The translations under genes were made by a program, and so were the position numbers. Shown in pieces: positions 24,156 through 35,625 of a stretch of 64,000 nt of DNA. The notes under the pieces are model-generated. The model did no database searches. It was not told where the DNA came from and worked only from the letters and a program-made list of their open reading frames with translations. The stretch lies in contig NW_005434566.1 of the NCBI RefSeq assembly GCF_000315625.1, positions 160,516 through 224,515 of the forward strand, given 5' to 3'. Positions within the stretch are counted from its first letter, which is position 1. Every line of letters begins with the position of its first letter. The stretch is from Guillardia theta CCMP2712 (taxonomy: Eukaryota; Cryptophyceae; Pyrenomonadales; Geminigeraceae).

Positions 24156-25060
24156 TCCCGGCGGTAACTTCGGCGGCGGCCGGGCCCGGAATCATAATGA
24201 GAGTCCAGAATCTTGAATCTTGAATACCGTAGTGGCAGCCGTGGCCGGGACCCCGGATCGGACCCGCCGCCACTGGCACCGTCCGTCGGATCACCTCGTG
24301 GCACCGGGCCGAGTGACGCCGCCGGAGCACAAGTTTGTGACCTGAGACTTGTACTATGCCGCTCCACGCAGATATCACCGTCATCGACCTTAGTCACGTT
24401 GTAACAAGACAGTTTTGAAAGTTTTGCTCACACGCCGCGTCGTCCGACGGCAATTGACTCAGTCGGCGGGCCTCACGGCGCCGGTCACGTGACGGTGACG
24501 TGCCAGGCTAGTCAGTACGGTCACCGCCCGATCACCGTGACGCCGGACAGAGTCTAGCCTACCGTACTCCCGAGTAGTCCGATCGGATGGCCCGCCATCC
24601 TCGCCGGCGGGGCGGTTTCACTTTACTCAAAGTTAAGTGAAAAATCAGTTTAGTTCAGTTCACGGTTCCGAGCTTTGCCGCTAGCCTGGCAGATGTGACC
24701 GTACGGGCCGGCGGTGGCACGTGACGGACCGTAAGTTCAGCTCAGCGGCCGCCGGCAAACCCAGTGGGCCAAGCCCGGCCGCCCGGCCGCCAGTGACCGT
24801 ACTAGGCTACCCGCCGGGCCCGGGTGCGCCGGGCCCATCATAGTCGTACCGGTACCGTGCCGCAAATCAGTGAACCGTCCGGACAGCCTGGCAGTGACCG
24901 CCCGGCCACTAACCGTCCGGTGTGGCACCCGATGACTGAGTCGGACCGGCGGAAGTTGAGGCGGCACGGTCTTGCTATCATGCCAGTCGCCGGGTCACGG
25001 CTGTCCCTCGCGACTGAGTCAGTACGGTATCCGATGATCGCTGATATCATAATTATATTT
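24156..25060. repeat. GC-rich dispersed repeat, copy 1
   Basis: A sharply GC-rich stretch (CCGG, GGCC and CGGTCACCG words) unlike the flanking DNA, full of short inverted motifs. Around 24331-24425 it shares a block with 51433-51530: AAGTTTGT, GACTTGTACTA, CACGCAGATATCAC, ATCGACCTTA and ACAAGACAGTTTT in the same order. No protein-like frame. It ends abruptly at AT-rich sequence near 25045. Confidence 0.65.
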
Positions 25061-25206
25061 TATTGAGGCGGACTTGGGTAAGTTGATCCGACATTGCCGC
25101 AATGAGGCTCGGAACGAGCAGCGGAGGAGGGGGGACGTGAGATAGGACGAGAGAAGGGAAGGGAGGAGTACGAGATGAGTAGGGGAGGAGAGGAGGTGAG
25201 AAGGAG

Positions 25207-25440
25207 GTGAGGAGTTGCGAAGGAGGTGAGGGGAGGAGGACGAGGAGAGGAGAGGAGTTGCGAAGGAGAGGAGGGGAGGAGGAGGAGGAGAGGAGAGGAG
25301 TTGCGAAGGAGAGGAGGGGAGGAGGAGGAGGAGAGGAGAGGAGTTGCGAAGGAGAGGAGGGAAGGAGGAGGGGCAGAGGAGAGGAGTTGCGAAGGAGAGG
25401 AGGAGGAGGAGAGGGGGGAAGGAGAGGAGGAGGAGGGGAG
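25207..25440. repeat. 43-bp purine-rich tandem repeat, about 5 copies
   Basis: The word GGAGTTGCGA recurs at 25211, 25254, 25297, 25340 and 25383, exactly 43 bases apart. Between the words lie GGAGGAGAGGAGG-type purines. The + strand is almost purely A and G. The array decays into irregular GGA repeats on both sides. Confidence 0.95.
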
Positions 25441-25845
25441 GAGAGGAGGAAGATGGGATGGAGACGGGAGGAAGACAGGAGTGAAATGTATTGGAAACGA
25501 GGACATGGCGGAGTAATGACTCAGTGATTGGGTCTAGAAGGAGAGATGTGATGCAGACTGGGATTGTTTTAACTGGGAGGTGCATTCAGGGAAGGAGAAT
25601 TGAAGGAGTACAAGATGCATGTCAAGACCTGTTAGCGATAGAGTGGCGAGCATACGGACTGGGCAGGAATCCTGATTGTCGTCACCCCGTCGCTATCTTG
25701 CAACCATTCTTCGGCTCCGCAACCTCCGCTTCGCTCCGAGAGGTCGAGGACTTCATAGGATCGAAGGTCAAGGCTGCACGGTGAGGGATTGGCGTGGAGG
25801 AGAAGGACGGCCTGACTTGCTCTGGAAGCGATGGGGTGCCTGTAG
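25441..25845. other. Spacer upstream of the Cys-rich protein gene
   Basis: Mixed sequence between the satellite and the start of the next gene. Probably promoter and 5' UTR; no other gene is supported. Confidence 0.35.
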
Positions 25846-27619
25846 CATGCAGAAACAAGTTGCCGTCTTCTTGTTGTGCATCTTCACTCTCTTCTTCATC
25901 TTCGTCTGGCACTCGTGGCTAAGAAACAGCTTCCAACCGTAGCCTCACTCTCCCCTCCAGCACCGCGTCCTCCCTCTCCCCGTTCTTGCAATCTCGCTGC
26001 CTCCCGTGCTGCCCTCCACTGTTGTGAAAATTCTCACTGCTGAGATTCTTTGACCCCCGATCTCCATCACTCTTCTCCTTCTCTCTTCTCCTTTTCTACC
26101 TTCCTGTCCCTCCCTTCCTCTCTCTCTCCCTGCTCCCTTGCCCCCTCTCTCGCTCGTCCTGATCCTGTGCTGGCTATCCTGCAGGTCTATCAAGGTGAGG
26201 AGTCAGCGGATCAGTTCAACCCATTGCAGGCATTGGAAGCCCAAGAGGGTGGCAGGAAAAGTTTGTTCCCTGCCCCTGGCTGTGCTGGAGGTGAGAACGA
26301 GAGGACAAGGATACTGAGATCAGAATCTGTGGAGACGACGATGGAGATGTTGAGAGCAGTTTGCACACAAAGAGACATGTGGTGGATGTGTTGATGGAAG
26401 TGGTACGCGATAGTAGATGATGATTGGGTTGATGATGTTTACTATGACGGTTCCTTGTCTGTTCATGCGTCTAATCTAGTCTGGAACAGAAGAGACCAAC
26501 CACTTGCCCCACAAGGTACTTGACGTATGTTGACTGGAATGGAGCACAAACAAACAACCAGGAAACTCAATGAAACATGGTTGTGTTTCAGATTCTGACA
26601 TGTTGAAGGCAGATTATTGCCTTGATGAATGCTCTGCAAGTCTCGCGATCAAACAATCTCACGCTCATCCTCTCTCCCGGTGTGCTATCAGTTCAGATCG
26701 ATGATAGTGATCATAATGATGGAGATTATGAAGACGATAAAACTGATGATGATGATGGAAATGATGGAGATGTCGTCCAACGACGACGACAATAATGATC
26801 ACCACAATGTAGAAGCATCAGCTGCTGCCGCTCGTGATGGAGATGATGATGATGGCATTGGAGACGAATGATGGTGGAGAAAATTTGACATTGATTTGCT
26901 CCCACCAGCTGCGTCGGCTTTGGTTGAAGATGTTTTCCGCATTCAAGAGCTTCAGAAGTTCTTCTGTGTCATGTACGATATCGGCATGTCGCTCAACAAC
27001 GTTTCTGCATTCATCTCAACACAAAGAGGAACAAGGGCTGTCGTTCCTAACGGAGCTGAGGGCAAAGTTGTTGTCAGCACAGGTGAAAGTCTGTGTTTGA
27101 TATCTTCATGTGTCTTGCACACTCAGTTGAGCTCGGTTCTCAATCTTTAAGATCTGCCAGAACTCTTGTTGTTTGTTGTCGACACTTGTTGTTTGTTGTC
27201 GACACTGCCTTCTCCTCGCTTGCCTGTTCCCCGCTAGCCATAGCTGAGGACCACTCCTGCTCTCTCGCTCGCTCTTCTCTCTCTGACGGACCTCTCCTCG
27301 TCCCGAGCAGGACTGCATGCTGGGCAGGACATGTTCCGACTTGTTGGACCACCAGGTTTCTCTCCAAAGATGATACAACACCTCCTTCTCAGGTCCAACA
27401 AACAGATCTGCGAGGTATCTCGATTGTGCTGGAGGTGTTGTTGGCTGATGCCGCTGTTGCAGAAAGTTGACTTGATCCTTAACAACATCTACAAGCGAGG
27501 GAACGGATACGTGGCCGTACATCTGTATGATTATATCAATCAGACTTGACGACGATGATGACTATGGAAACGTTGTTTTTGTTGTTGTTGATGATGATAT
27601 CTAAGATGTTTATGTGTAT

Positions 27620-27655
<36 letters not shown>

Positions 27656-28284
27656 TGCATTTGGTGTTGGTGTTGGTGTTGGTGTTGGTGGTGGTGATGA
27701 TGATATCGATGATGATGATAGAGATGATAGAGATGATGATGATTGAAGCAACTGCAATTCGCGAAATGATGAAGAATCTGCTCGAGGGTCTGACTGTGTT
27801 AATGAACGGACAGGAGGAGCATGGATGGAACCTGTCAGCAGCGAGCAAATCTGTTTTCAGCTGAGAGCAGCAACAGAGGCAAGCAAGTCACAGTTGTTGT
27901 CTCTTCCTGCTAAGATGCTGTCTCTTGCTCTTCAGACGCGCGTTACTGCCTCATGTCCCCCGGATACGTTCTCAAGTCGCTCCTCACGGCCATCATGGAA
28001 GACTGCGATCTGGAGACAGTCTGGTATCTTGTCGTTCCCTCATGCTGAAGGTCTTGACGGACCTGGCAGCTCTCCCAAGTATGCGCGAGTGTGCGAGCAG
28101 GCCATGAAGGCAGGGACAGAGGAGGTGGAGAAGGAGAGAGAACAAGTACATGCGGCTATCAAGCACATCCTCGTGTCCAGGAGGTTGGTTCTGTTCGTGG
28201 CTCACGACCTCGCGCGGATCGTTGAAGCAAGTGAGAAGTCCCTTGACATTCTTGTATCAATTCCTTCCTACTACCTCATCTCTT

Positions 28285-28344
<60 letters not shown>

Positions 28345-29566
28345 TTTCCCCTGCTACTTCTCCTTCTTCTTTTCCTTCTTCTGCTCCTTGTTTCTTCTCA
28401 CTCAGCCTCGGAAGTTGACAACCCGAACGACCCGATTCTCTTTCCTGTGGATTCGATTCTTTACGACATGTGCCGGTAAGACAATCACAAGTTGTGTTCT
28501 TATGCCAATACGTTGCTTTGAGCTTTGGCTCGTTGTCCTCCTCTTCCTTTGTTCATCCTCTTAATCATGACGAGCAGGCAGACCAAGTGTGAAACATGCT
28601 GTGAAAAGTTCAATACCATGTTTCAAGAGCCCCCGTCGAACTCCTCCTCCACCTCCACCTCCACCACCACCACCTCCTCCTCCTCCTCCTCCTCTCTCTT
28701 TTCCCAATCCTCTTCCCTCCACTTCATCAACCCCTCCTCCAACGTCAAGGCATTCTTCAACATCGCAACCATTTGCGAGACTGCCTCGGTAGAAGCAATG
28801 CTCAAGACTTGTCCAGTGCAGGAAGTCTACGACGCTTCTTGCTCGGAATTTATCAACCAGGCCTCGAGGATAGTCAACTTCTGCTCGCTCCTCCTCCTCA
28901 AGAAACTTGGAGCTCTCGACTCTTCTCAACTCTCCTCTTCCCCTCCTCCTCCTCCTCCTCCTCCTCCTCTACCAATTCCTCCTCTCCTCCCACCTCCTTC
29001 CGACATGCTCCTTTGATCGACATGCTTCTCCTGGCTCTCTCAGACATCTTCATCGGCAACCCCACCAGCACCTTCTCCTCTAACGCCGCACTGCTCCGCC
29101 GAGGCCTCGCCAAGTCTTCCCCTCGCGCAACCAACATGAAGCTCGACGAGCTGGAATGCTACGGGACGCGTGAGCCAGCGTTCGAGTTCCGGAGGAGCAT
29201 GCGGAGAGAAGAAATGAAGGAGGAGGAGGAGCGGAAGAAGAGGAGGGAGGAGTCGCGCAAGAAGAAAGGGGGAGGGGAGGCGAAACTGAGGGAGAAAATA
29301 ACAAGTAAGGGGAACAAGACAAAGTCGAAGCTGCTGTCAACCAACAAGAACGTCACGAAGATGATGGAGAACGTGACGGTCAAAGATGAAAAGGAGGGAG
29401 AAGTCAACATGCAGGTACAAGAGAAGGTTGTTGAGTCCATGTTCTCCTCGAGCGATCTGTTTGCTGCCGAGGACTCCAGCTGGAAATGTCAGCATGGCAA
29501 GATAAGTGATGGGAGACACGAGTGGTACATAGGTGAGATTCTGCTGAGATGCCCGTTCATGATGCC

Positions 29567-29613
<47 letters not shown>

Positions 29614-29756
29614 CGATGATGATGGAAACAGAATACGATGATGATATTGCTGTGGTTTTCTTTTTCTAGATGAGATTCATAAAAATCTGTCGCTGACTGT
29701 TTGCAGGAAAACTTCCGACGTTGAGATGGAATGAGACCTCTCTGTCTTTCACATAG
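25846..29756 (+). CDS. Large uncharacterised Cys-rich protein with N-terminal membrane anchor
   Basis: Multi-exon gene. Exon 1 starts at 25846 with a signal peptide or signal anchor (QVAVFLLCIFTLFFIFVWH). Other supported exons begin near 26186, 26482, 26592, 26925, 27311, 27469, 27749, 27935, 28069, 28411, 28578, 29044 and 29707; several join in phase. Segments include ALVEDVFRIQELQKFF, HAGQDMFRLVGPPGFSPKM, a charged helix near 28100 (KAGTEEVEKEREQVHAAIKH), and a Cys cluster QTKCETCCEKF with further Cys in ATICETASVEAMLKTC and DASCSEF. Last come a Lys/Glu-rich helix (near 29210-29330) and a C-terminus with KCQHGKISDGRHEWYIG. The Cys spacing around 28585-28890 loosely recalls saposin-like domains, but I do not claim it. 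The leader and disulfide-like Cys suggest a secretory or surface protein. Exon 1-2 phasing and the Ser/Thr and (GCTCCT)n region are unresolved; two adjacent genes cannot be excluded. Confidence 0.55.
28284..28347 (+). repeat. (CTGCTC)n hexamer microsatellite in an intron
   Basis: About ten perfect CTGCTC hexamers, ending in CT-rich sequence just upstream of an acceptor. On the sense strand it is entirely pyrimidine plus G. Confidence 0.9.
29557..29612 (+). repeat. (GAT)n microsatellite in the last intron
   Basis: Around 17 GAT/ATG triplets inside the intron before the final exon of the Cys-rich protein gene. The poly-Met frame through it is an artefact. Confidence 0.9.
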
Positions 29757-30042
29757 TCGGATGACAACTCAGTATATTCAGTCAAGGTTGCACAAAGATA
29801 TTCGTGAATATGTTAACGTCCGCTGTATTGATGCAAAAACTGTAAATGTACCATCATGACAACAGAACAAACATGTGAAATCACTATAGATACACGAGGT
29901 GTAAGGAAACCTCACCAGGTTAGTTGGCAAAGAGGACAAGATAACCACAACAAGGAAGCCATCACATCACATCAAACACCATACACCACCAAATCTCATC
30001 CTAGCTTCCGTTGATCTGCCCCCCTCCTCCTCTTCCTCATCC

Positions 30043-33000
30043 TCATCGACTTCCGAACGACCCAGTCCTCCTCGCGTTGGAGTTGCTGAGGGCTGGCAGC
30101 TTGGTCTTCTCATCCTTCTTCTTCCCCCACGCCAGCGGGTCCATCACTCCCACCTGAGGTCCACCACCGAACTTGTGGTTGAAATTCTCCTCCCTGTTGA
30201 TCAGCTCCAGCTTGTAGAACTTCATCTCCTCCTCCATCTTCTTGGTCTTGTTCCCCAGCTGAACGATCTCATCTTCAAGCTCTCTTATCTTCTCCAGATC
30301 CTCCTCCCTGGATGCCCTGTTGTTGAACTTCATCGTGATCGCCTCCAGCTCCGCCTCCAGCTGCCTGCACCGCTCCTGCAGCAGCTCCTGCGCACTCTGG
30401 AACTCTCGCTGCAGCCCAACCGTCTCCTCGAGGTGCTCGTTCACAAGCGCGTCCACCTCCTCCTTGCTCTTCGCCAGCAGCGCTGCTCTCTGCTCCGCCA
30501 GTTCTCTCCTCCCCTTGTCTATCTCCGCCTGCAGCTCCTCCTCCCTCTCCGCCAACGTCTTCTTCGTCCTCCGAATCTCCTCCTCCAGTGCAGACAGGGA
30601 TTCATCCTGCGTACGGATCCTCTCCCACGCCTCCCCGAGCTGAGCTTCCTTCCCTTCCATCGCGCTCCTGTGCTCTTCTGAGCTCCTCTGTTCGCGGTCC
30701 TGGTGCTCCTTCTTAAGATTGCTGCACGTCTCCTCCATCTCCTGCCTGTGCTTCTCCTCCATCCTCTTGCTCTCCGCCAAGAGCTTCTCCGCGGAGCCTT
30801 TCTTCTCCTCCTCCAGCTCCTTCGCCGCGCGCGCCTTCCCCTCCTCCGTCTCCTTGCGGTGTGCGTCCTTTAGCGCCTCCATCTCAGCTCCTCGCTCCTG
30901 GAGCTCCTTGTCGTACGTCCGCTTCAACTCCTCCTCCCTCTTCGCCACCTGCCTCACCGTCTCCTTCTCCGCCTCCTCCTTCATCTTCGCCTTCTCCGCC
31001 CCGAATCGCTTCCCCTGCTCCGCCATCTCCTCCTCCAGCCGCGTGATCGCACTCTTCCCCTCCCCTCGGATCCTCTCAGCCTCCTCCTCGTGCTGCTGCT
31101 TCATCGCAGCAATCGCCTCCTCCCTGTTCCTCTCCAGCCTCTCCTTCAGCTCCTGCAGCGCTTTCTGTGCATCCTTGCTGCTGGCAGACAGCAGCTCCTC
31201 CTTCAGCTCCTGCATCCTCCTGTCCAGCTCCTCCTGAAACCTCCGCTCTGCTTCCTCCGCCTTTCTCTCCGCCTCCTCCTTCATCTGCCTGATTTGCGAC
31301 TCCAGAAGTTCCCTCTTCTCCTCCAGCTCTGCGATCTTGGCTGTCGCCTCCTCCAGCTTAGCCTTGAGCTCGTCAGCTTTCTTCGCCTTCTCCTTGGCGA
31401 GCTCTTTCTCCAGCTCAAGCTTCTTCTTGATCATTCCATCCAGCTCCTCCTTCAGCCGCTTGACCTGCAGGGTGAAGACTCAGCTCCTTGTCACATCATC
31501 TCACGCCTCCTCCTCCTCCTCCTCCTCCTCCTCCTCCTCCTCCTCCTCCTCCTCCTCCTCCTCCTCCTCCTCCTCTCCCATCATCCTGGTCTCTTCCTCT
31601 CACCTCCTTGCTTGCATTGACGGTGCTATCGGCCATCTCTTTTTCCATCATCGTTAGCCTTGCCTTCAGCTTGTCTTTCTCCTCCGTCACGCTGTACAGC
31701 TCTCTCCGAAGAGCCTCCGTCGAGTCCTTGCTGGCCTTCTCCTGGGCAGACAGCTGGCTCTCCATCGCCTTCTTGACCTCCGCGAGCTCTTTTCTCAGCT
31801 TCTCCACCTCCGCCTCGCTCTTCTTGAGCTTCTCCGCTATCTCCCCAGACGTCTCCTGCATCTTTTTCTCCAGCTCCACGATCGTCTGCTTCCTGCCCTC
31901 GCTCTCCTTCCTCGACCCCTCCAGCTCTCTCTCCAGCTGAGTCAGCTTGTCCTGCAGCTGCTCGATCTCCTTCTGCCGGAGGAGGAGCTCCTCCTCTAGC
32001 TGCTTCACCTTCTTCTCCATCCCCTGCTTCCCGTCCTTGGCTTCGGCTTCAGCGGCACTGAGCCGATCCGCCAGCTCGTCCCTCCTGCTCTTCAACTTGG
32101 CGATCTCGCTGTTGAGCTTCTCCACAGCTTGTTCGCTGCTCTTCCTGGCGGCCTCTAGCTCTGATTGCAACTTGGACACCTGACCCTCCAGAGACTTGAG
32201 CTCCTTCTCCTTGTCCGCCAACTTGCTCTTCATCTCCTTCTCTGCCTCCGTCAATCGTTTCTGGAAGTCTTTCTCGCGCTCTCCCTGCGACTTCTCTCCA
32301 TCTTTCAGCATCTGGCACGGGTATCAATTATGGCCTGTGCAACTTCCCTCCTCATCCTCCTCCTCCTCCTCTTTCTCCTCCTCCTCCCCTTCTCCTCTTT
32401 CTCTTCCTCCTCTTACTCCTCCTCCTCCCCTTCTCCTCACCTGCGAGAGCTCCTTGATCTTCCCCTCTTTCTCTGCGATAATTTTGTCCTTATCTGCAAT
32501 CAACTTGTCCTTGTCCGCAAGCTGGAGATCAACCGTCAGGCTCGCCAACACACAACAAGTCATTCACCTTCTGCTTCAGTTCATCTGCCCCCTTCTTCAT
32601 CTCCTCCTCAAGTCGCGCCTGAAGCTTCTTCTTCTCCGCCTCCGCCTCCTCCACCTTCTTCTTCAGCTGCTCGATCTCCTTGATGTCGCCCTCCTTGCTC
32701 TTGGAACCATCTTCCATCGCCTTCTTCAGCTCCTCCTTCAGCTTCTCGATCTCCTTCCTCGCCTCTGCCATCGCCTCCTGGGCCTGTTGCGCGCTTTTTT
32801 TTGCCTCCTCCTTGAGCTTACGGATGGTTTCTTCCGACTCCTTCGAAGAGGCTTCAAGGTCCTTTCTCAGCTGAGCCGCCGTTCCTTCCAGACTCTTCAA
32901 GTCTCTCGCTAGCCCATCTCGTTCTCCCGTCATCTCCTGCAGTCTCCCGTCAGCTCCTCTCCCTCTCCCTCCCACAGGGCCGCTCCCTCACCTGCAACTT

Positions 33001-34034
33001 CGCCGCCAGCTCGCTCGCCCGAGACCGAGCCTCATCCAACTCATCCTGCAGCTGCTTCTGCTTGCGCTTCGCATCCTCCTCTAGTCCCATGTTCAGCATA
33101 TCGTGCTTCTTCCGAAGTTTCTCCAGTTCTTCGAGCTTGCTCTGCTCGACCTCGGCCGTCGCCATCTTCAGCTTCTTCGACATCTCTGCCTCCGCGTCCT
33201 TCATGGCCTTCTTCAGCGCATTCTCGAGCTCCTGTCGCAGCCGCTCCTCCTCATCCAGTCTCTCCTTCAGCATCTGCAGCAGGTCAGGAACTTGGAAGGC
33301 TCGGAACAGAGAGAAGTGAAGTGAACAACTTAAGAGTCCCAGACATGGGGAGTAGCGAGGGGCGACAAGGCCGGAGGGGCAGGCGAGGAGCTATGAAGCG
33401 CATGTTCACCTCGTTGTACTTGGCGTTTGCTTGCTTGACATGATCGCTGATCTCTTGCGCATGCTTCCTTCTCATCTCCTCCACCTGCTCCCCACCTTGG
33501 GAGTCAAGCTTCTTGACTGCATTGTTGAACTCGTCGACACGCTTCTTGAACTCAGCCTTCATACTGTCCATCTCCTTGACCATCTTGTTGATGCGATCCT
33601 CATACCCGGCCTTGAGCTCTTTCTCCCTCGCCTTGGCACTCGCCTTGAAGTTCTCAAACGCCTCAATCGCTTCCGCTTTTTCTTTCTCATGCTGCTTTTT
33701 GAACTCATCCACAGCTTGCTGCTGCCGATCAACTTCCTTCCTCTCCTCCAGCTTCTCCTTGAACTTGTTGATCTTCGTGTAGGCATCTTTCAAGATCTGA
33801 TTCGGACAAGAGAGAACACAAGGAAAAACATCGACAAGTCAGCCCTCGGACTTGAGCTTGCAACACATCACTCACCCCATCGATCTCAGTTTCATACGCG
33901 TCTGCCAGCGCATTGAGATCGTCCGTGTGGTCTTCGTTCTTAGAGTTGAGATGATAGATCACTTTGGTCAGCTGTGCGATCTTCTTGCTCATCTTGTGAT
34001 GAAGATCGGGGAACAAGTTCTCCGCCGTCGCCAT
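30043..34034 (-). CDS. FAM184-family coiled-coil protein
   Basis: Seven minus-strand exons close perfectly: 34034-33876, 33796-33410, 33273-32992, 32936-32568, 32521-32441, 32311-31604 and 31464-30043, giving 1135 residues. Nearly every intron is phase 0. The N-terminus (DLHHKMSKKIAQLTKVIYHL, then LNALADAYETEID) is the conserved FAM184 signature; the rest is an almost uninterrupted Glu/Lys/Leu coiled coil. FAM184 proteins are found mainly in ciliated eukaryotes. They are inferred to act at cilia, basal bodies or the microtubule cytoskeleton, but their mechanism is unknown. The C-terminus is short, basic and not coiled (FNHKFGGGPQVGVMDPLAWG ... ARRTGSFGSR), resembling a conserved tail motif. 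Human FAM184A is about 1,140 residues, so the length is typical. The DNA between 34035 and 34090 should hold the 5' UTR. Confidence 0.9.
31501..31577 (-). repeat. (CTC)n tract in the last intron of the FAM184 gene
   Basis: About 24 CTC triplets on the + strand, GAG on the coding strand, between the donor after exon 6 and the acceptor of exon 7. Confidence 0.95.
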
Positions 34035-34935
34035 CGTTCACTTCAACAAACTTCACTCTCACTCGTTTCGATTAACGGTGTAGCCCGCAGGAACACAAAT
34101 GGTTAGATCCTTGCAATCGAGGACGGAATCCACGCAAGGAAATCTCTTCCAAACATCTGAAACAGCAGAATCATCAGCTTTCAACACGCCGCAAACAGCA
34201 GCTCCTGTCAAATCTTCACGTTAGACTAGTCTGTTTTTGAGTTATCATTCCACATGTTATGGGACATCAAACAGAGATTTGTTTCCCTGCCCTCATCTTC
34301 TCCTCCCCCTTGGGCTAGACCTGTCTTGCTCTGAACAATCGTTCTTCTGTCTCCTTTCGCGTTTCCTGCTTCTCAATTCCATTCTCTTTCCTCCTATCCT
34401 GTTTCAGCATTCCTTGTCATGTCAACCATTGTTCATTTCCAACATTATCGATCTTTGAATCCTGTTCCTCCCCCTCCTCCCCCTCCTCCCCCTCCTCCCC
34501 CTCCTCTCCCTCCTCTCCTCCGTTCCGTCGCCTGTCTGCCATGCTGTCGCCAACCTTCCGTTGGCAGCACACAGTACTACACCTTTGCCCACCACCCCTT
34601 TATTGACTACCCCCACCCCCCTAAACGACTCCACCTTTCTTATGTGATTGAACCCCCACCCCTACCACATACTATTTACTAATTGAGTCTTTAAATAAAA
34701 TCCTACTAGTATGATAGTTATCCCTAGATAGTCAGACCCCCACCCCACCCGATATGGCCATTTCCGAATAAAAGCCCCCACCATGTCGACCTTTCAAGTA
34801 CCCCTATAGCCCATACAAGTACCCCTCTCTTTGACTACATCATTCATGATTTTGTAGGGGTACTGTGCTCACCTACCACCACCCTGTATCAATTCGTACG
34901 TTGACAGTAGGGCTGGCCCGCTTCTTTCATAAGCG
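34035..34935. other. Divergent intergenic region with a TACCCC island
   Basis: Separates two divergently transcribed genes, so both promoters should lie here. 34463-34525 is a CCTCCC microsatellite. 34590-34880 is rich in CCCCACC and GTACCCC words on the + strand. Confidence 0.6.
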
Positions 34936-35625
34936 ATGCTGAGAACCCTCGCTGCGCAAGGAGCAAGCGAGCAAGGCAGGAAGAGGAAGGAGCAAGGAGA
35001 GGCCAGGGATGGCGAGGGAGAGCTATCGCATCTCATCCCTGATCCGAAGGAGCTTCAGGATGGGGTGAAGAGAAGGTCAACAAGGGCCAAGAAGGCTGTT
35101 GGTGGGATTCAAGTCCAGGAACACAGTGGCCAACAATCTTCAAAGGATCGGTACCCGCGATGCGAACATGGTAAGAATAAGAGAAGATGCAAGGCCTGCG
35201 GGACTGGAGCTTGCTTACATGGCATTCAGCGGTATCAGTGCAAGGTCTGTGGTGGAGGAGGAGCGTGCGAGCATGGTAGACAGCGGTACCAGTGTAGGGA
35301 CTGCCGAGGAGGTGGGATATGCGAGCATGGGAGGGTGCGGACGCAATGCCGGGAATGTGGAGGAGGAAGTATTTGCCAGCACAACAAGAGACGGTCACGA
35401 TGCCGAGATTGCGGCGGAGGAAGTATCTGTCAGCACGGACGGGAGCGGAACGCGTGCAAGGACTGCAAGGGAGGGAGTGTATGTGAGCACATGAAGCTGC
35501 GATATCTCTGCAAGGAGTGCGGAGGAGGAGGGATATGCGTGCATGGGCGATACAAGAGCGCATGCACTTTGTGTCTCAAGAGCCAAGCCAGACCTGGTCA
35601 ACCAGAAAGTCAAGGGGATAAATGA
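34936..35625 (+). CDS. CxH-repeat protein: eight Cys-His zinc-binding-like repeats
   Basis: Intronless, 229 residues. After a basic N-terminus (1-74) there are eight tandem repeats of 18 residues, each CxHx6CxxC followed by a Gly-rich linker, for example CEHGRQRYQCRDC then RGGGI. The first, at about 75, is CEHGKNKRRCKAC and the last is CVHGRYKSACTLC. Cys, His, Cys, Cys in every unit is the arrangement of a small zinc site, and the Arg/Lys between them would suit nucleic-acid binding. Similar CxHxxxRxxCxxC repeats occur in large expanded families in some algae, fungi and giant viruses. They also resemble, but are not identical to, the EsV-1-7 repeats of brown algae. Molecular role is unknown. 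Lack of introns among intron-rich neighbours could mean retroposition or transfer. Confidence 0.85.
   Translation: MLRTLAAQGASEQGRKRKEQGEARDGEGELSHLIPDPKELQDGVKRRSTRAKKAVGGIQVQEHSGQQSSKDRYPRCEHGKNKRRCKACGTGACLHGIQRYQCKVCGGGGACEHGRQRYQCRDCRGGGICEHGRVRTQCRECGGGSICQHNKRRSRCRDCGGGSICQHGRERNACKDCKGGSVCEHMKLRYLCKECGGGGICVHGRYKSACTLCLKSQARPGQPESQGDK

Noticed and set aside
28502-28564. Separate gene starting with a signal-like MPIRCFELWLVVLLFLC
   Set aside because: The frame hits a stop directly before the next acceptor, while the upstream exon joins QTKCETCC in phase.
30175-33319. Plus-strand Leu/Ser-rich frames
   Set aside because: Antisense shadows of the FAM184 coiled-coil exons.
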